Positions 23,012 through 24,528 of a DNA stretch of 24,528 nucleotides are shown here, in pieces. The translations under genes and the position numbers were made by a program. Position 1 is the stretch's first letter, and each line of letters begins with the position of its first letter. The stretch is from a virus. Under the pieces are notes generated by a model, which was not told the origin of the DNA, did not search any database, and saw only the letters and a program-made list of their open reading frames with translations. The stretch covers positions 1-24,528 of IMG/VR virus record IMGVR_UViG_3300032241_000279. One strand, given 5' to 3'.

Positions 23012-23635
23012 ATGGTACATAAAGTTGCAGACGATTTTTTTAATAATATAGACTTTGTTAGTATAGTAAGCACTGTTAAGGGCATTTATACTAGCGATGG
23101 CGCCATGTCTATTCTATTAGACTTTGAGCGTGTTTTAGACGATGCTGATTTATACGCATACAAAAACTGGATATTAGGTGAACTAGTACAGGGTCCAAAT
23201 GTAGGACGATATGACTGTACTTGCGTGTTCATGTGGCCCTATAAATTGATGCCAGATCCAGGTGCTATTAAACGCTTATTAAATTTAGGTTGCAAAGTAG
23301 AATTTGCTAAAAGTTCGGTAGAAGTACCTGTTGCTGTAAATGATTATGATGATTTTATTCCAGGCACAAAATATCCAAAATTCAAACCACAAAAAGTTTG
23401 GTTTGTAAAAATTACTATTCCATTAGAACTTATGGATGATATTAAAGAAGGCAGCATTGATTTGGCTGGTCAAACAATTGACTTAGCCGACATTGATGAC
23501 GCATATGATGAAGATTTAGATAAACAAGAAATCAAATCAGATGATGAACAGCAACTTAGTAGCCCAAATGCAGGTATAGGAGCAGGCCCATTACCAGCAG
23601 GTTCAAATCCAATTGGCACACCTCCAGGATTATAA
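23012..23635 (+). CDS. Conserved T4-like phage protein, function unknown (acidic C-terminus)
   Basis: The ATG at 23012 is chosen over an upstream in-frame TTG at 22997 because the TTG falls in the promoter-like octamer and adds only five residues; this gives 207 aa. Residues 7-27 (DDFFNNIDFVSIVSTVKGIY), 35-50 (LLDFERVLDDADLYAY), 68-97 (DCTCVFMWPYKLMPDPGAIK and KVEF) and 128-140 (KVWFVKITIPLEL) form an alpha/beta domain I recall as conserved in marine T4-like phages without a function. Residues 148-176 are strongly acidic, and the last 25 are Gly/Pro-rich and disordered. Neighbours on both sides are likewise unknown phage genes downstream of gp44. No catalytic motif is seen. Confidence 0.65.
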   Translation: MVHKVADDFFNNIDFVSIVSTVKGIYTSDGAMSILLDFERVLDDADLYAYKNWILGELVQGPNVGRYDCTCVFMWPYKLMPDPGAIKRLLNLGCKVEFAKSSVEVPVAVNDYDDFIPGTKYPKFKPQKVWFVKITIPLELMDDIKEGSIDLAGQTIDLADIDDAYDEDLDKQEIKSDDEQQLSSPNAGIGAGPLPAGSNPIGTPPGL

Positions 23636-23636
23636 T

Positions 23637-24179
23637 ATGAGTAAAATAATCAATGAAGGGTTAGATTATCATGATATGGTCGGACAAATAGAACCCGTTG
23701 TTAGTGTTGATGAATACAAAGCAAAAATGGGCAAAGACAGCGAGGTTGTAACTTTAAGTTTTATTTTAAACAGTAAATCAGCAGCACAAGATTTAGTACA
23801 ATGGCTAGAAGTTGGCTATGATTGGGTTATGGATGCTAGCGTAAGTACTGGTGAATATAAACCAGGGCAATGGTTAGTATTTGCTGAAATGAAACGTAGA
23901 AGTAGCGTGCCAAAAAGAATTTGCGAATTATTAGAAGATTTATACACATTAACTGATCGTAAGGCAGATCAATATAAAATTAAAGTTGACGATAAAGAAT
24001 ATGTAGCCGACCCTGAAATTTTAAATGATGTAATTATAACTAGTCCTTTATTGTACAAAGAAAAAATAAAACAAGAAAAAGAATTAAACGAATACCGTAC
24101 AATGGCAAATTTAAAGGCTGTATCATTATATGAAGAAGATACATATATTAAAGACTTGAAAGCAATTGCGAGGATTTAA
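23637..24179 (+). CDS. Conserved T4-like phage protein, function unknown
   Basis: The chosen start is the ATG at 23637, one base after the previous stop, with AGGA about 8 nt upstream. The frame is open further back, but that would overlap the preceding gene. The protein is 180 aa. Residues 21-70 (VSVDEYKAKMGKDSEVVTLS, SAAQDLVQWLEVGYDWVMDA) and 85-112 (WLVFAEMKRRSSVPKRICEL, LEDLYTLT) form an alternating beta/alpha unit; residues 145-165 (EKIKQEKELNEYRTMANL) are a charged helix. I recall a family with the VSVDEYKAKMG segment in marine T4-like phages and know no function for it. The stop overlaps the start of the membrane protein gene (TAATG). Confidence 0.65.
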   Translation: MSKIINEGLDYHDMVGQIEPVVSVDEYKAKMGKDSEVVTLSFILNSKSAAQDLVQWLEVGYDWVMDASVSTGEYKPGQWLVFAEMKRRSSVPKRICELLEDLYTLTDRKADQYKIKVDDKEYVADPEILNDVIITSPLLYKEKIKQEKELNEYRTMANLKAVSLYEEDTYIKDLKAIARI

Positions 24180-24418
24180 TGAACGATATGATGAAATCAA
24201 TGTTGGCAGATAGCCATAATAAATCTATCTCAAGCAAAAGAGTTGTTACATTAATTTCATTTACACTTTGTTGTGTAGGTTTTATTGCCAATTTGTTTTT
24301 TAAATTTACAGTCGATCCAAATATGTTTAATAGCATGATGTATATTGTTATCGCAGGTTTGGGTTTTACAGCATCAGAAAAATTCGCTAGCCCACCCAAT
24401 CCTCCCCCACAACAATAA
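24179..24418 (+). CDS. Small two-helix membrane protein, holin candidate
   Basis: This 79-aa protein has GAGGA upstream and a TAATG overlap with the previous gene. It has two predicted membrane segments, about residues 22-41 (VVTLISFTLCCVGFIANLFF) and 51-66 (NSMMYIVIAGLGFTAS), a charged N-terminus with SKR just before the first helix, and a Pro-rich C-terminal tail (SPPNPPPQQ). Size and two-helix layout suit a class II type holin that would let the GH19 endolysin reach the wall. It is not next to the endolysin and is not like T4 holin (gpt), which has one membrane segment, so the function is only a guess. Confidence 0.6.
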   Translation: MNDMMKSMLADSHNKSISSKRVVTLISFTLCCVGFIANLFFKFTVDPNMFNSMMYIVIAGLGFTASEKFASPPNPPPQQ

Positions 24419-24447
24419 TTGACAAATCCTATTATATTTGATAGAAT
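24419..24447 (+). promoter_or_regulatory. Sigma70-type promoter (TTGACA-17-TAGAAT) ahead of J-domain gene
   Basis: TTGACA (24419-24424) is perfect and TAGAAT (24442-24447) differs from TATAAT at one base, with a 17-bp spacer. The J-domain ATG follows only 5 bp after the -10 box, the same layout as the promoter at 20406-20434. Confidence 0.65.
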
Positions 24448-24452
24448 AATGT

Positions 24453-24528
24453 ATGGATTATTATTCAGTATTGGGCGTTAATAAAGACGCAACACAAGAT
24501 CAAATTAAAAAAGCCTATCGTAAATTGG
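24453..24528 (+). CDS. J-domain (DnaJ-like) protein, partial at right edge
   Basis: The visible 25 codons read MDYYSVLGVNKDA, then TQDQIKKAYRKL, the first two helices of a J-domain (DYYxxLGVxxxAxxxxIKKAYRKL). J-domains recruit and stimulate Hsp70 (DnaK). The HPD tripeptide that is essential for this lies just beyond the window, so function cannot be confirmed. The domain starts right at the ATG, which fixes the start codon. No ribosome site is present; the message from the promoter at 24419-24447 would be essentially leaderless. Confidence 0.8.
   Translation, partial: MDYYSVLGVNKDATQDQIKKAYRKL

Noticed and set aside
23613-23636. TTG start eight codons upstream of the ATG at 23637
   Set aside because: It would overlap the preceding gene, whereas the ATG has AGGA at suitable spacing and sits one base after the stop.
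1-24528. tRNA genes, integrase, transposases
   Set aside because: Looked for cloverleaf-like stretches in the intergenic gaps and for recombinase motifs in the proteins; none found, and all gaps are shorter than about 120 bp.

Overview
The window is a contiguous piece of a T4-like (contractile-tailed) phage genome. It is visibly AT-rich and reads like the marine T4-like phages of cyanobacteria or SAR11-type alphaproteobacteria; the host is inferred from gene content and base composition, not seen directly. The phage assignment rests on recognisable T4 homologues: tail sheath gp18, tail tube gp19, head-completion protein gp4, small terminase gp16, a GroES/gp31-like co-chaperonin and clamp-loader ATPase gp44. 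These are joined by T4-late-type promoter octamers (TATAAATA, or GATAAATA/AATAAATA) in front of many structural genes. No tRNA, integrase, transposon or CRISPR array was seen.

Layout. Positions 1-330 (minus strand) carry a zinc-ribbon/HNH-like protein cut by the left edge; it is the only minus-strand gene. Positions 331-447 are a divergent promoter region. Positions 448-6482 are a tail block: a very large sheath protein (1201 aa), the tube protein, a larger tube-fold protein that may be gp54-like, and a small unknown protein. Positions 6484-10333 are a head and packaging block: gp4, gp16, and two proteins with N-termini like the T4 internal-head-protein targeting peptide, one of them a 738-aa mosaic. 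A strong terminator (10351-10381) closes this block.

Positions 10446-19611 are an adhesion and lysis block: a 1545-aa repetitive fibre, a GH19 endolysin, an 851-aa protein with Ig-like modules, and a 436-aa structural protein. Positions 19615-20425 hold two small unknown genes. Positions 20441-21708 begin with a consensus sigma70-type promoter and hold a DnaE-like fragment lacking the catalytic aspartates, a small conserved protein and the GroES-like protein, and end in a terminator. Positions 21790-24418 hold gp44, three unknown phage proteins and a two-helix membrane protein. A second sigma70-like promoter then precedes a J-domain (DnaJ-like) gene cut by the right edge.

How it fits together: the left three quarters is mostly late virion and lysis functions under gp55-type promoters. 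The right quarter mixes replication (clamp loader, polymerase-like fragment) with folding functions (GroES-like, J-domain) under host-type promoters. The points most worth following up are: a terminator hairpin whose loop holds a late promoter and whose 3' arm holds the next gene's ribosome site; several promoters placed so close to start codons that the mRNAs would be leaderless; the catalytically empty DnaE fragment; the predicted protease-processed internal-head mosaic; and a fibre in which eleven identical 11-residue repeats are each encoded by a different DNA spelling.
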